DNA from: JAAXHE01 sp964551635 | Lineage (GTDB): Bacteria; Latescibacterota; UBA2968; GCA-2709665 | Assembly: GCA_964551635.1 (NCBI GenBank) | Contig: CAZKDZ010000210.1 | Location: forward strand, 1-41,519 | Direction of reading: 5' to 3' | DNA: 41,519 nucleotides | Shown: one piece after another, positions 25,050 through 33,597 of the stretch | Numbering within the stretch: position 1 is the stretch's first letter | Layout of the letters: every line of letters begins with the position of its first letter | Made by a program: the position numbers and the translations under genes | The notes under the pieces: model-generated | Told to the model about the DNA's origin: nothing | Database searches by the model: none | The model's input: the letters and a program-made list of their open reading frames with translations, nothing else

Positions 25050-25090
25050 ACAAGAGGAAGGAAAGGCGACGATTGCGGTTAGACAGACTG

Positions 25091-25657
25091 TTACCGGAGA
25101 GAATCCGCCCCGCCCAGTCGCGTTAAGACCTGACGCATCCTCCACCACTTGAGATCTGAAGATGCCTCGAACCCTTCACCGGTTTCCTCGCCGTCGGGCC
25201 GCCGGAGGGTCATCGGCCCGTTTCCCGTAATCATCTCAGTCTGGCGGTTCCATCGTAGCGTATCGGTCTCCAGGCGAGTTCCGTTGGCAGCGACGACGGC
25301 CACGTTTCCAATGACCACCATGTCCCCGGATTCTTCGTGAATCTCCGCCTGACGGGCCGTCAATTCCGAGACTCGCTTCCGCCCGGAACCGTTGAAAAAG
25401 GAAACAGTCACACCGCTATCGAGGAGGCCTGTAAATGTACGATCGAACTTCCTGTAATGTCCTGCCGTGACTTCGGCGCGCTTGCGGCCGTTCCGCGTAA
25501 CAACCGTGTTCCATCCCCACGCCTCCTGGTCCGGAGGTCTTGGGACGGCATTCTGATTGGTTGGGGGCTCGGACGACGTCGAACAGCCTGCCGCGAGAAT
25601 AAAAAACAGGCAAACCCTGTACGAATACGAAACCGGGGACGTTCGGCCCGGCTTCAT
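25091..25657 (-). CDS. lptC: LPS export protein LptC (lipoprotein-like)
   Basis: This is a 188-residue protein with an N-terminal hydrophobic segment and a lipobox LAAGC around residue 25, so it is probably a lipoprotein, unlike the bitopic E. coli LptC. The rest is the LptC/YrbK-type beta-fold: TVVTRNGRKRAEVTAGH, then SELTARQAEIHEESGDMVVIGNVAVVAANG, then TLRWNRQTEMITG. It links the inner-membrane LptBFG machine to LptA. The ATG overlaps the pyrG stop by four bases (ATGA), so translation is coupled to CTP synthase. That is an unusual partner, though CTP is needed for CMP-Kdo synthesis. Confidence 0.85.
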   Translation of the reverse strand: MKPGRTSPVSYSYRVCLFFILAAGCSTSSEPPTNQNAVPRPPDQEAWGWNTVVTRNGRKRAEVTAGHYRKFDRTFTGLLDSGVTVSFFNGSGRKRVSELTARQAEIHEESGDMVVIGNVAVVAANGTRLETDTLRWNRQTEMITGNGPMTLRRPDGEETGEGFEASSDLKWWRMRQVLTRLGGADSLR

Positions 25658-27441
25658 GTCTCCAACTCGATCTGCATGGAATCCTCGCGGCCCGCTCCGG
25701 AATAGCGAATGGACGCGTTGATGAGGCCGTAAAACAGGGGCGCTGGACGTTCCAGCCGGGACTTGAACTCCGGATGTGCCTGGGTTGCAATGAAATATGG
25801 ATGATTGGGAAGTTCCACGAATTCCATCAGCTTGGTGCCGTCTTCCCTGCGGTGGAATCCTGAAAACACCAGCCCGTACTCCTCCAGCAGATCCACATAT
25901 TTTGGAGCAACTTCATAGCGGTGCCGATGCCGCTCGACCACCGCATTCTCGCTGGGCAGGATCACACCACACCTGAACATCTGATCGGGAAGCTGCCGCA
26001 GTTGCTGGATTCTCCATGAATCCTCCTCCAGCCGTCCCGTTTGTTCGTAGAGATCCAGTACACGGGATTCCCGTCTCAATACGGCGGCGTACCCACCCAG
26101 CCTCATCGTACCGCCGTACCGGTTTTCTTCTATGATCTGCCGCTGCGCATATTGGATATCGATTACCGCATGGGGCGTATCGGGATCCATCTCGACGGAA
26201 TTCGCGTCGCGCAATCCGGCGACGTTGCGGGAGTATTCAACCACGACCATCTGCAACCCGTAGCACAGACCAAGGAATGGGACCTGATTCTCCCGGGCGT
26301 AGCGGACGGCATTTATGGCGCCCTCAGCGCCCCCTTCGCCAAAGGCTCCCGGTACGATAATACCGTGATATCCGGCAAGCGCCTCCTCGACGTCGTGGCG
26401 CTCGAGGCGGGCGGAGTCGATCCAGTCGATCTCAACTTTCGTATCCGACAGGGCGCCGGCGTGTTCCAGGGATTGATTGACGGAGATATATGAATCCTGG
26501 AATTCATAGTCTCCTATTCCCACATATTTGCCCACCATGGCCACGCGCACGCGTTCTCTTGGAGCACGAATCATCTCAAGCAGTTCACACCAGCGATTCC
26601 AGTCCGGCGTATTTTTCGGAGCCAGGCCGAACTCATCGAGTATCTTCTCGCCCAATCGATCCTTTTCGTATTCCAGCGGTACCTGATAGATGCTGTCGAC
26701 GTCGGGCGCCGAAATAATCCGGTCCGCCGAGATATTCGCCGAGATCTCGATTTTTCGCTTCCGCACGTCGTCCAGCGCTTCCACGGCACGGCAAATGATA
26801 AAGTCCGCGAATATTCCGTTTTCGCTCAAAGACCGGATTGCATGCTGAGTGGGCTTGGTTTTCATCTCCCCTACGTGGCCGGGTACCGGAAGGTAGGTGA
26901 CCAACACGTAGATGACGTTTTCCTCGCCAACTTCCCGCTCGAGACTCTTCATTGCAAACAGAAAGGGCCGGTTTTCATCGTCGCCTATCGTGCCGCCAAT
27001 CTCTACCAGCGCAATATCGAATCCATTCGCCGAATCCGTAATGCGCTGTTTGATTTCATCGGTGATATGGGGAATCGGCTGAACGGTCTTGCCCAGATAT
27101 TCTCCGCGACGTTCACGCTCGATCACGGTATGGTAGATCTGTCCGGTGGTCAGGTTGTTGGTCCGAGGAAGATCGATTCCAAGGAATCTCTCGTAGTTCC
27201 CGAGGTCGAGATCGATTTCGCCGCCGTCGTCGGTTACCCACACTTCTCCGTGTTCCGTCGGGCGCAGGGTACCGGCATCGTAATTGAGGTATGGATCGAT
27301 CTTGATGCCCGTTGCCTTGTATCCGTACTGCTGCAGGATTTTTCCGATGGACGCCGTAGCCAGGCCCTTGCCCACACCGCTCATTACACCGCCGGCGACG
27401 ACAATGTATTTGGGTCCGTTGTAATCACTCCGCTTGACCAT
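25654..27441 (-). CDS. pyrG: CTP synthase PyrG
   Basis: This is a 595-residue CTP synthase that makes CTP from UTP, ATP and glutamine. The N-terminal synthetase domain shows KYIVVAGGVMSGVGKG (P-loop), KIDPYLNYDAGT and EIGGTIGDDE. The C-terminal glutaminase has the nucleophile in FLGLCYGLQ, and the His-Glu pair in ATQAHPEFKSR. It is about 50 residues longer than E. coli PyrG. About 30 of these lie in an insertion between RLGGYAAVLRRES and ERHRHRYEV in the glutaminase domain. The ATG has GGAGG five bases upstream; the long arginine-rich upstream extension is spurious. It heads the overlapping set pyrG-lptC-lptA-lptB. Confidence 0.96.
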   Translation of the reverse strand: MVKRSDYNGPKYIVVAGGVMSGVGKGLATASIGKILQQYGYKATGIKIDPYLNYDAGTLRPTEHGEVWVTDDGGEIDLDLGNYERFLGIDLPRTNNLTTGQIYHTVIERERRGEYLGKTVQPIPHITDEIKQRITDSANGFDIALVEIGGTIGDDENRPFLFAMKSLEREVGEENVIYVLVTYLPVPGHVGEMKTKPTQHAIRSLSENGIFADFIICRAVEALDDVRKRKIEISANISADRIISAPDVDSIYQVPLEYEKDRLGEKILDEFGLAPKNTPDWNRWCELLEMIRAPRERVRVAMVGKYVGIGDYEFQDSYISVNQSLEHAGALSDTKVEIDWIDSARLERHDVEEALAGYHGIIVPGAFGEGGAEGAINAVRYARENQVPFLGLCYGLQMVVVEYSRNVAGLRDANSVEMDPDTPHAVIDIQYAQRQIIEENRYGGTMRLGGYAAVLRRESRVLDLYEQTGRLEEDSWRIQQLRQLPDQMFRCGVILPSENAVVERHRHRYEVAPKYVDLLEEYGLVFSGFHRREDGTKLMEFVELPNHPYFIATQAHPEFKSRLERPAPLFYGLINASIRYSGAGREDSMQIELET

Positions 27442-27460
27442 CCGCTCCTCCACGTGCCCC

Positions 27461-27496
27461 AAAAAACAACGGCGGCGTTGACAAACCCGCCGCCGT
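27461..27496 (-). terminator. rho-independent terminator after gatC
   Basis: ACGGCGGCG (27469-27477) pairs with CGCCGCCGT (27488-27496). On the minus strand the stem is followed by TGTTTTTT. It begins three bases after the gatC stop codon and lies 20 bases before the pyrG start. It should separate gatC transcription from pyrG, or attenuate read-through into it. Confidence 0.8.
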
Positions 27497-27499
27497 GCC

Positions 27500-27799
27500 C
27501 TATTCGATGACTTTCGGAACCCTGAAATGCCCGTGGCCTGAACTCGGCGCATTCGAAAGCGCTTCTGCCTGCGACAGAGATGCAACGGGCGTATCCTCAC
27601 GAAACACGTTACTGACCGGTAGTACATGTGACGTTGGCGCAACGGCGGTCGTGTTCAGTTTCTCGAGAGCAGCCGCATAGTCAAGCATCTGATTCAGGTC
27701 GGCAACCAGCCGTTCCGCTTCAACCGTATCGAACCTCAGCCGGGCGAGTTGCGCAACCTTTCTGACGTCTTCCTGCGTAATTGACACAAAAAAACCCAT
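27500..27799 (-). CDS. gatC: aspartyl/glutamyl-tRNA amidotransferase subunit C
   Basis: This is a 99-residue GatC subunit. It has the family start ITQEDVRKVAQLARL, the central amphipathic helix LVADLNQMLDYAAALEKLNT, and the extended tail (FREDTPVASLSQAEAL, then HGHFRVPKVIE) that wraps around GatA. GatCAB converts misacylated Glu-tRNA(Gln) or Asp-tRNA(Asn) to the amidated form. gatA and gatB are not adjacent, so the gene is separated from its partners. The ATG of MGFFVSITQ is used; a GTG at the fifth codon would also fit. Its own promoter and a tight terminator suggest a monocistronic unit. Confidence 0.93.
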   Translation of the reverse strand: MGFFVSITQEDVRKVAQLARLRFDTVEAERLVADLNQMLDYAAALEKLNTTAVAPTSHVLPVSNVFREDTPVASLSQAEALSNAPSSGHGHFRVPKVIE

Positions 27800-27840
27800 G
27801 AAAATGGATTGAGGTTAAATCCGGACTTCACTGTGATGCT

Positions 27841-27869
27841 AATATGTGGCAAATCAGACACGAAATCAA
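27841..27869 (-). promoter_or_regulatory. candidate promoter of gatC
   Basis: On the minus strand TTGATT (27869-27864) and CATATT (27846-27841) are 17 bases apart, about 42 bases before the gatC ATG. Each box matches four of six consensus positions. It lies in the 120-base gap after uvrD. Confidence 0.4.
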
Positions 27870-27919
27870 GTAGATTCTGGCAATTGAGGCGCCCTGCCGA
27901 ATGTCCGTACGGCCCCGGG

Positions 27920-30154
27920 TCATCCCGGTTGAAGTCCGGCGAAACGGACGACCACCTTTTTTGTGATACCGTTCTGAAAGCACACCGTGATTTTCGTGTC
28001 GGGACCGCTTCCCGTCCGGTCCAGAATGTGCCCCCGTCCCCAGGTTGGATGGAGAACGGCGGCGCCCGTTTCCAGGGGGAACGGGTCGTCGTTATCCGGT
28101 TTGTTCGCAGGCCTCGATGCCGGCGAAACCTCCTGAACGGCGGTACGCGTCTCTACGGGGACAGGGCTGCGGTCATTCAGTTTTTTCGTCGACCTTGATG
28201 TCGGAAAAACCTCTCGATCGGCTCCGCCACGAACGATCAGACCATCCGGAATCTCCCGCAGGAATCTGGATTCGGCATTGACAGTCGCTCCTCCGTAACG
28301 CCTGCGCTGTTCGGCGCAGGTCAGATGGAGCATGTCCTGCGCTCTCGTGACGCCCACGTAGAACAGCCGCCGTTCCTCCTCCACGGCCGCGTCTTCGGCT
28401 GCCGGATCGTCCTGATCCCTCAAGATAGGGAACAGGCCTTCTTCCAGACCCGCAATAAAAACCGCAGGAAACTCAAGCCCCTTGGCGCTGTGCAGCGTCA
28501 TCAACGTCACGGCATCGGCCTCTTCGCGCCACTGGTCGACGTCGGTGACCAGCGCGACCTCGCGCAGAAATGCCGACAGCGACGGGGTGTCCGAGCGTTG
28601 TGCGAAATCTTCTATGGCCACCAGCAGTTCCTGCACATTTTCCGAGCGAGAGACGGTCTCGGCCGGCGTCAAATCCTCAAGTGTCTGCAGATATCCGGTC
28701 TCCTCGACGACCGTGGCCGCCAGAAGGTGGGCAGGATCAACCTCCAGCCGGCTACGGAATCCATCGACCATGCGGTGAAACTCAACCATTGCACATCGCG
28801 CGCGAGCGGTCAGGCCTTCGACGGAATTGGCGCGAGACAAAGCTTCGTAGGGCGCGATGCCCTCGCGCGTTGCGAAGGAAACCAGTTTTTCAAGCGAGGT
28901 CTGGCCGATTCCGCGGCGGGGCGTATTGACAATCCGGTAAAGGCTGACCGAATCGCTGGGATTCACGATCAGCCTCAGGTAAGCGAGCACGTCCTTGACT
29001 TCCTGGCGTTCGTAGAATCGAACGCCCCCCACGATCACGTACGGAATCGCCCGGTATCGAAGCCCGTCTTCCAGTGCACGGGATTGTGCGTTCGTTCGAT
29101 ACAATACGGCGATCTCACCATAGCTGTATCGCGTTCTCAATCGCTTCAATTCACGAGCGATCCGCCGTGCTTCGTCCACTTCGTCCGAACATCGGAACAG
29201 CTGAATCGGTTCACCACGATCCCGATTCGTCCAGAGTTCCTTCCCCTTCCGCCCGAGATTGTTACGAATCACCGCGTTTCCCGCATCGAGAATCACCTGT
29301 GAAGACCTGTAGTTCTGTTCGAGACGGATGACGCATGCATCCGGAAAATCCCGTTCGAAATTCAGGATGTTTCCCAGATCCGCGCCACGCCAGGCATAGA
29401 TGCTCTGGTCGTCGTCGCCAACCACGAAGATGCGGCCGTGTTCTTCCGCCAGCATTCGCGCGAAGAGGTACTGCGGCCGGTTGGTATCCTGATACTCGTC
29501 GATCAGACAGTGTTCAAACCGGTTCCGGTACCGTGTCAGGACTTCCGGATCCTCCCGAAAGACCTGCACGGTCAACATCAGGAGATCGTCGAAATCCACT
29601 GCATTATTCCGTTGCAGCGCCGACTGGTACTGCCGGTAGACCCGGGCGACCTGCTGTTCGTAAAAGGAACCGGCTCGATTGGCGAAAGAGACTGGATCGA
29701 CCATCCGGCTTTTCTCGGAACTGATCCGGGCGCGAATCTGCCGTGGCGGAAACTGCCGCTCGGAAATCTCCTGATCCCGGATGACCTGTCGCATCAGTGC
29801 AAGCTGGTCGGCCGCGTCGTAAATTGCGAAGTTGGAGTCCAGCCCGGCCACGCCGGATTCCCTCCGCAGGATGCGCGCACACAGGGAGTGGAACGTCCCC
29901 AGCCACATGCCCCTGGTGCTTCGGTTCAACAGTTCTTCCACACGGCCATTCATTTCACCCGCGGCCTTGTTGGTGAACGTCATGGCAAGGATCGCACCCG
30001 GATGGATGCCGCAAACCTCGATCAGATACGCGAGCCGGTGGGTCAGCACACGCGTCTTTCCGGATCCGGCCCCCGCCAGCACCAGAACCGGGCGGTCCAC
30101 AACGCTCACCGCCTCCCGTTGTTGTTCGTTCAGGCTGTCCAGTATCCCGATCAT
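27920..30154 (-). CDS. pcrA: UvrD/PcrA-type 3'-5' DNA helicase
   Basis: This is a 744-residue superfamily 1A helicase. Motifs in order are: LNEQQREAV (Q motif), AGAGSGKT (Walker A, residues about 27-34), AMTFTNKAAGEM, LIDEYQDTN (Walker B), GDDDQSIYAWRGAD, LEQNYRSS, TLHSAKGLEFPAVF and RRLFYVGVTRAQD. Enzymes of this type act in nucleotide-excision and mismatch repair and displace proteins such as RecA from DNA. The C-terminal 100 residues hold the Tudor-like segment common in PcrA (GAAVLHPTWGRG, KITVCFQNGITKKVVVRFAGLQ). The ATG at 30154 is preferred; an alternative TTG overlaps the mltG stop. It forms an operon with ruvX and mltG upstream. Confidence 0.95.
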   Translation of the reverse strand: MIGILDSLNEQQREAVSVVDRPVLVLAGAGSGKTRVLTHRLAYLIEVCGIHPGAILAMTFTNKAAGEMNGRVEELLNRSTRGMWLGTFHSLCARILRRESGVAGLDSNFAIYDAADQLALMRQVIRDQEISERQFPPRQIRARISSEKSRMVDPVSFANRAGSFYEQQVARVYRQYQSALQRNNAVDFDDLLMLTVQVFREDPEVLTRYRNRFEHCLIDEYQDTNRPQYLFARMLAEEHGRIFVVGDDDQSIYAWRGADLGNILNFERDFPDACVIRLEQNYRSSQVILDAGNAVIRNNLGRKGKELWTNRDRGEPIQLFRCSDEVDEARRIARELKRLRTRYSYGEIAVLYRTNAQSRALEDGLRYRAIPYVIVGGVRFYERQEVKDVLAYLRLIVNPSDSVSLYRIVNTPRRGIGQTSLEKLVSFATREGIAPYEALSRANSVEGLTARARCAMVEFHRMVDGFRSRLEVDPAHLLAATVVEETGYLQTLEDLTPAETVSRSENVQELLVAIEDFAQRSDTPSLSAFLREVALVTDVDQWREEADAVTLMTLHSAKGLEFPAVFIAGLEEGLFPILRDQDDPAAEDAAVEEERRLFYVGVTRAQDMLHLTCAEQRRRYGGATVNAESRFLREIPDGLIVRGGADREVFPTSRSTKKLNDRSPVPVETRTAVQEVSPASRPANKPDNDDPFPLETGAAVLHPTWGRGHILDRTGSGPDTKITVCFQNGITKKVVVRFAGLQPG

Positions 30155-30171
30155 TTTCCCGGTATCCGTTT

Positions 30172-31263
30172 TCAACGTGTTCCCGACCTCCGCCAGCTGC
30201 GACTTCTGGCCAATCTGGTCTTTCGCTTCGCTTCATTGTGTTCGCTTGAGGTTCTGCTGAACACGTGGGAACCGTCTCCCTTCGCCACGAAATAGAGATA
30301 GGGAACATCCGCAGGGTAAAGTGCCGCTTTCAGCGACGCCGCCCCCGGACTCATCACCGGACCCGGCGGCAACCCGCGGTGGCGATAGGTGTTGTAGGGA
30401 GAGTCAATCTTGTAGTCCTTGTAAAACAGCCTGCGGGGTCCATTCTCGATGACGTATTGAACCGTGGGATCGGCCTGCAGGTGCATTTCTTGCCTTAGCC
30501 GGTTGTGATACACTGCTGAGATCGTCGCGCGTTCCCTGTCCAGCAGCGCTTCTCCTTCGATTATCGATGCGAGCGTAACGACTTCATGCACGGAAAGACC
30601 TATCTGACGCGCTCGTTCCGCCATTTCGCTGTCAAAAACCGTGAAGAAATGCCGTACCAGCAAACGCATAACCTGCTCTTCGCCCATAGCCAGCGGAATC
30701 TGATAGGTTTCAGGAAACAGGTAACCTTCAAGGGTTTCCGCCTCGACTCCCAACCCGCGGCAAAAACCCGGATCGGACGCGAGGCGTCGCATTTTCTCGT
30801 CGTCCAGATTCAGTTCCGCCGCCAGGAGCGAGAGGCTCCGGGCGAGGGTCATACCCTCCGGGAGGGTCACGCTCCGGAACTCGTCACTCGAAAATCCGAG
30901 GTTTTGGAGAACTTCCCACGTATTCGGGTTTGCGGGGAACCGGTGTACTCCAGCTTTGAGGCGTCTGCTGGTTCCGTCGAATAATGAAAACAGGACCAGT
31001 AGCCGGGGACTTCTGATCACTTCCTCCCGGCGCAGCAACTCTCCGATCTGAATAACCGTCATTCCTTTCGGGATGACCACATCCTTTGCACCGGATCCCG
31101 TCGGCCGGTTCAAGGCAAGAATCACCGCCACCAGGCCTGCAATGCCAACGCCAAAGAGAGCGAATATGGAGCGAACAATCGTCGACCCGGTCATGTAAGG
31201 TTTCCTGGACCGGAGGCCATCCGACTCTTTCGACCCAATGTTGTGTTTGTCCCGGGGCCTCAT
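30172..31263 (-). CDS. mltG: endolytic murein transglycosylase MltG
   Basis: This is a 363-residue YceG/MltG-family enzyme that cuts nascent peptidoglycan and helps end glycan-strand growth. An N-terminal transmembrane helix (SIFALFGVGIAGLVAVILAL) is followed by a LysM-like part. The catalytic domain contains LEGYLFPETYQIP, the catalytic glutamate in ASIIEGEAL (ASIVEKE in many relatives), AVYHNRLRQEMHLQADPTVQY, and SPYNTYRHRGLPPGPVMSPG. The C-terminus is basic. The ATG overlaps the ruvX stop (TGATG), and uvrD follows after 17 bases, so the three form one transcription unit. Confidence 0.96.
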   Translation of the reverse strand: MRPRDKHNIGSKESDGLRSRKPYMTGSTIVRSIFALFGVGIAGLVAVILALNRPTGSGAKDVVIPKGMTVIQIGELLRREEVIRSPRLLVLFSLFDGTSRRLKAGVHRFPANPNTWEVLQNLGFSSDEFRSVTLPEGMTLARSLSLLAAELNLDDEKMRRLASDPGFCRGLGVEAETLEGYLFPETYQIPLAMGEEQVMRLLVRHFFTVFDSEMAERARQIGLSVHEVVTLASIIEGEALLDRERATISAVYHNRLRQEMHLQADPTVQYVIENGPRRLFYKDYKIDSPYNTYRHRGLPPGPVMSPGAASLKAALYPADVPYLYFVAKGDGSHVFSRTSSEHNEAKRKTRLARSRSWRRSGTR

Positions 31264-31697
31264 CAGGGTTCCGTCGAATCCTGCGCCTGCAGGTAGTTAT
31301 TCAGGAGTAAGACCGCAGCCATTCGATCCAGAGTTCCCTCTTTGTTTCGTTCCCTGAGACCGGTCTCGCGCATTGTGCGGCGCGCGGCAACCGTGGTAAG
31401 CCGCTCATCCCAGAGGCGAACTGGCAGACCCGTCGTACGATTCAGCGCGTCGGCGAACGATGCCGCCTCTTCAGCCATGGGGCCTCTGCTTCCGTCCATA
31501 TTGAGCGGCAGACCTACGAGAAGCTTCACGGCACCGACATCCGCTGCCGCCTGTGCCACGGAATCGATGGCGGAACTTCGTGATTCCGTTCGTACAGTCG
31601 GCAGTCCGCGGGCGGCCAGTCCCAATTCGTCGGAAACCGCCAGCCCCACACGCCGCCGGCCGTAGTCTACTGCGAGAATTCGCATTACGTTGCACAT
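31263..31697 (-). CDS. ruvX: RuvX/YqgF-family putative Holliday junction resolvase
   Basis: This is a 144-residue RNase H-fold protein. Hallmarks are RILAVDYGRRRVGLAVSD at the N-terminus, LLVGLPLNMDGSRG in the middle, RLWDERLTTVAA, and the final acidic motif in GTLDRMAAVLLLNNYL. The family is linked to 16S rRNA processing and proposed Holliday junction resolution. Two in-frame ATGs exist (31697 and 31685); neither has a clear ribosome site. A run of seven T residues lies just before the first. mltG overlaps its 3' end. Confidence 0.94.
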   Translation of the reverse strand: MCNVMRILAVDYGRRRVGLAVSDELGLAARGLPTVRTESRSSAIDSVAQAAADVGAVKLLVGLPLNMDGSRGPMAEEAASFADALNRTTGLPVRLWDERLTTVAARRTMRETGLRERNKEGTLDRMAAVLLLNNYLQAQDSTEP

Positions 31698-31784
31698 GGA
31701 TTAAAAAAAGGCGAAACATGCGGCACAACTCACGGGAACTACCCGGAGCCTGCCCGTCATATTTCGCTTGACGTTAACCGACCT

Positions 31785-31967
31785 TCAGCCATCCTGCCTG
31801 TGCAGGCCCTTGAGACGGTGCCGTTTGTTCATCACCTCACGATGCACGTGAACCAGGCGTTCCCTGGCCTCCTGATTTCCCGACCGTGCGTGTACAAGCA
31901 TCGACTCGACCAGTTCTTCCAGTTCGTGAATGTGTATCTGCAACGCCTGTCGGTTATCCTGGATCAT
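31785..31967 (-). CDS. small helical protein of unknown function (60 aa)
   Basis: This is a 60-residue charged protein (MIQDNRQALQIHIHELEEL...) likely to be one or two amphipathic helices, possibly a coiled coil. It has no signal peptide or known motif. The ATG overlaps the stop of the preceding gene by four bases (ATGA), and this coupling is the best evidence that it is translated. It lies 87 bases upstream of ruvX on the same strand. I do not recognise a family. Confidence 0.55.
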   Translation of the reverse strand: MIQDNRQALQIHIHELEELVESMLVHARSGNQEARERLVHVHREVMNKRHRLKGLHRQDG

Positions 31968-32311
31968 CGTTTGGGCTTCTGTCCGTTCCGTCCCGGTATC
32001 TGCGGCCGGTCGTTTGTTGTATAGAGTGACTGAATATAATTCGTCTCCGGATCCTCAGCCGGGCGCCCCCACAGGTTTCTGGCGATCGAGGACAGTCTCG
32101 CCCGCAACGTCTGCTTTCTGTCCTTGAGGCAAAGCCGTCGAATCGCCTTTCTCGACGTTCGCTCGGGCACTTCGCGGATAAAATCCGCAGCGCTCATGCC
32201 TCTCTGGTGGGCGTGTTCCATCAAATTCGAAAACGCTTCGGCATCGACCGGATCCTCAAGACGCGCCAATATCCGATCATCTTCAATATATCCGTCAGGT
32301 CGTTGGGACAT
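31964..32311 (-). CDS. hypothetical protein (115 aa) coupled to a 60-aa gene
   Basis: This is a 115-residue protein that I do not recognise. The N-terminal 50 residues are acidic and helical (DDRILARLEDPVDAEAF, FSNLMEHAHQRGMSAADFI). The rest is strongly basic (KAIRRLCLKDRKQTLRARL, then a PQIPGRNGQKPKR tail), as expected for a nucleic-acid or ribosome-binding protein. GGGAGGGG lies four bases before the ATG. It is first in a minus-strand series leading to the 60-residue gene and then ruvX-mltG-uvrD. A link to that DNA repair/cell-wall operon is only inferred from position. Confidence 0.6.
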   Translation of the reverse strand: MSQRPDGYIEDDRILARLEDPVDAEAFSNLMEHAHQRGMSAADFIREVPERTSRKAIRRLCLKDRKQTLRARLSSIARNLWGRPAEDPETNYIQSLYTTNDRPQIPGRNGQKPKR

Positions 32312-32475
32312 CCTACCCCTCCCGATCTCTCATGGCATTCGGGCGAGACCAAAACGCGACGTTCTGACGGCGGGCACGGCAGGTTCGATACACGGCTGAA
32401 TGCCGTCAAGCACTGGCCGCCGGTGCAGGGTATGGCTGCCTTCCGACCAAATAGTATGGCATTCCAGGACTGATG

Positions 32476-33543
32476 TCAACCCTTTTGCCCACCACGACCC
32501 GGTCGGGCGGGAAGCCTCACTCCGAAACCGGGTTCATTACCTGGCGAGACACGTCCGTCTGCGATTTCAGGCTGCCCTTTCACCCAGTCGATCCACGGCC
32601 TTCGCGACTCGGCCAGAGGATCCGGATCTACCGAAGCGACCGCGTGAAGCGCCCAGATTTCGCTTCCACGGTGCGGACATACCCTGACTCCGTGAATTTT
32701 ACCCATCCTGTAGATCTTCAGCAACTCCGTAAGTCCGCCGCACCACGTTACGTCCGGCTGTACGATCGCGTGCAAACGATCCCTCATCAGAACGTCGAAA
32801 GCGTCCGCCGTATATTCATGCTCCCCGCCCGCGATCGGAATCGGGCTCCGGTCGCGCAACATCCTGTATCCTTCGAGATCCTCAGGGGGCAAGGGTTCCT
32901 CGAGCCAATCAAGATTGCACCCCTGCAATGCTTCGATCAACCGCAGCGCCGCTTCGACGTCCAGGTTCATCGCCGCGTCCGCCATCAGCCGAACGTCGGG
33001 CCCCAGGACGTCCCTCGCGCGCCGGATGGGAACGGCCACGTCCGCGATATCGTGGTTTCGCTTCAGCCCCGCATGAAACTTGAGCGCGCTGAACCCCTTC
33101 GCTCCCGAGCGGATCACCTCTTCGGCGGAGAATCCCGTCATATAACACGGGACCGCTTCCCGCGGCATCGCGTTGTCGCCAGCAAGCATCCCGGCTATCG
33201 GTTTTCCTTCACGTTTTCCCCTCAGATCCCACAATGCCAGATCCACGCCGCTGATCGCCATTACCGCAATGCCCTTCCGGCCGTACGGACGCGTGGCCCG
33301 GTACATCTCGTCCCAGAGGTCCTCGATCCGCATGGCGTCGCTGCCGAGCAGAAGCCGTCGCAACTCGGTTTGTATAACGTGAATGCCCGCAGCACCGCCG
33401 CCCCCAACGCCATAGCCCGTAAGCCCGTCTTCGGTCTCTACGCTGACGGCAATCTGACCCATCGAAGTCCGCCAGTCGTTCGGACTTCCGGCGGATGTCG
33501 GCTGGGTCGCCGTTACCGACGAAATTCGCACTTCCGGTTCCAT
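32476..33543 (-). CDS. enolase-superfamily sugar-acid dehydratase (rhamnonate dehydratase-like)
   Basis: This is a 355-residue mandelate racemase/muconate-lactonizing-type enzyme. The capping domain is N-terminal. In the barrel, KFHAGLK supplies the strand-2 lysine region. The metal ligands are in LMADAAMNLD, WLEEPLPPED and IAGGEHEYT, and the catalytic His is in CPHRGSE. The GGEHEYT and QPDVTWCGGLTE motifs resemble L-rhamnonate dehydratases, which remove water from sugar acids to give 2-keto-3-deoxy acids. The exact substrate needs assay. The ATG of MEPEVRISS is chosen, with GGGAAAGG close upstream. The 164 bases between it and the next gene downstream hold nothing recognised. Confidence 0.88.
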   Translation of the reverse strand: MEPEVRISSVTATQPTSAGSPNDWRTSMGQIAVSVETEDGLTGYGVGGGGAAGIHVIQTELRRLLLGSDAMRIEDLWDEMYRATRPYGRKGIAVMAISGVDLALWDLRGKREGKPIAGMLAGDNAMPREAVPCYMTGFSAEEVIRSGAKGFSALKFHAGLKRNHDIADVAVPIRRARDVLGPDVRLMADAAMNLDVEAALRLIEALQGCNLDWLEEPLPPEDLEGYRMLRDRSPIPIAGGEHEYTADAFDVLMRDRLHAIVQPDVTWCGGLTELLKIYRMGKIHGVRVCPHRGSEIWALHAVASVDPDPLAESRRPWIDWVKGQPEIADGRVSPGNEPGFGVRLPARPGRGGQKG

Positions 33544-33597
33544 CCTTTCCCGCGTCCGGCAGGCTGCAGGATGCGCCTGCAAACACAAGCCCGTGTC

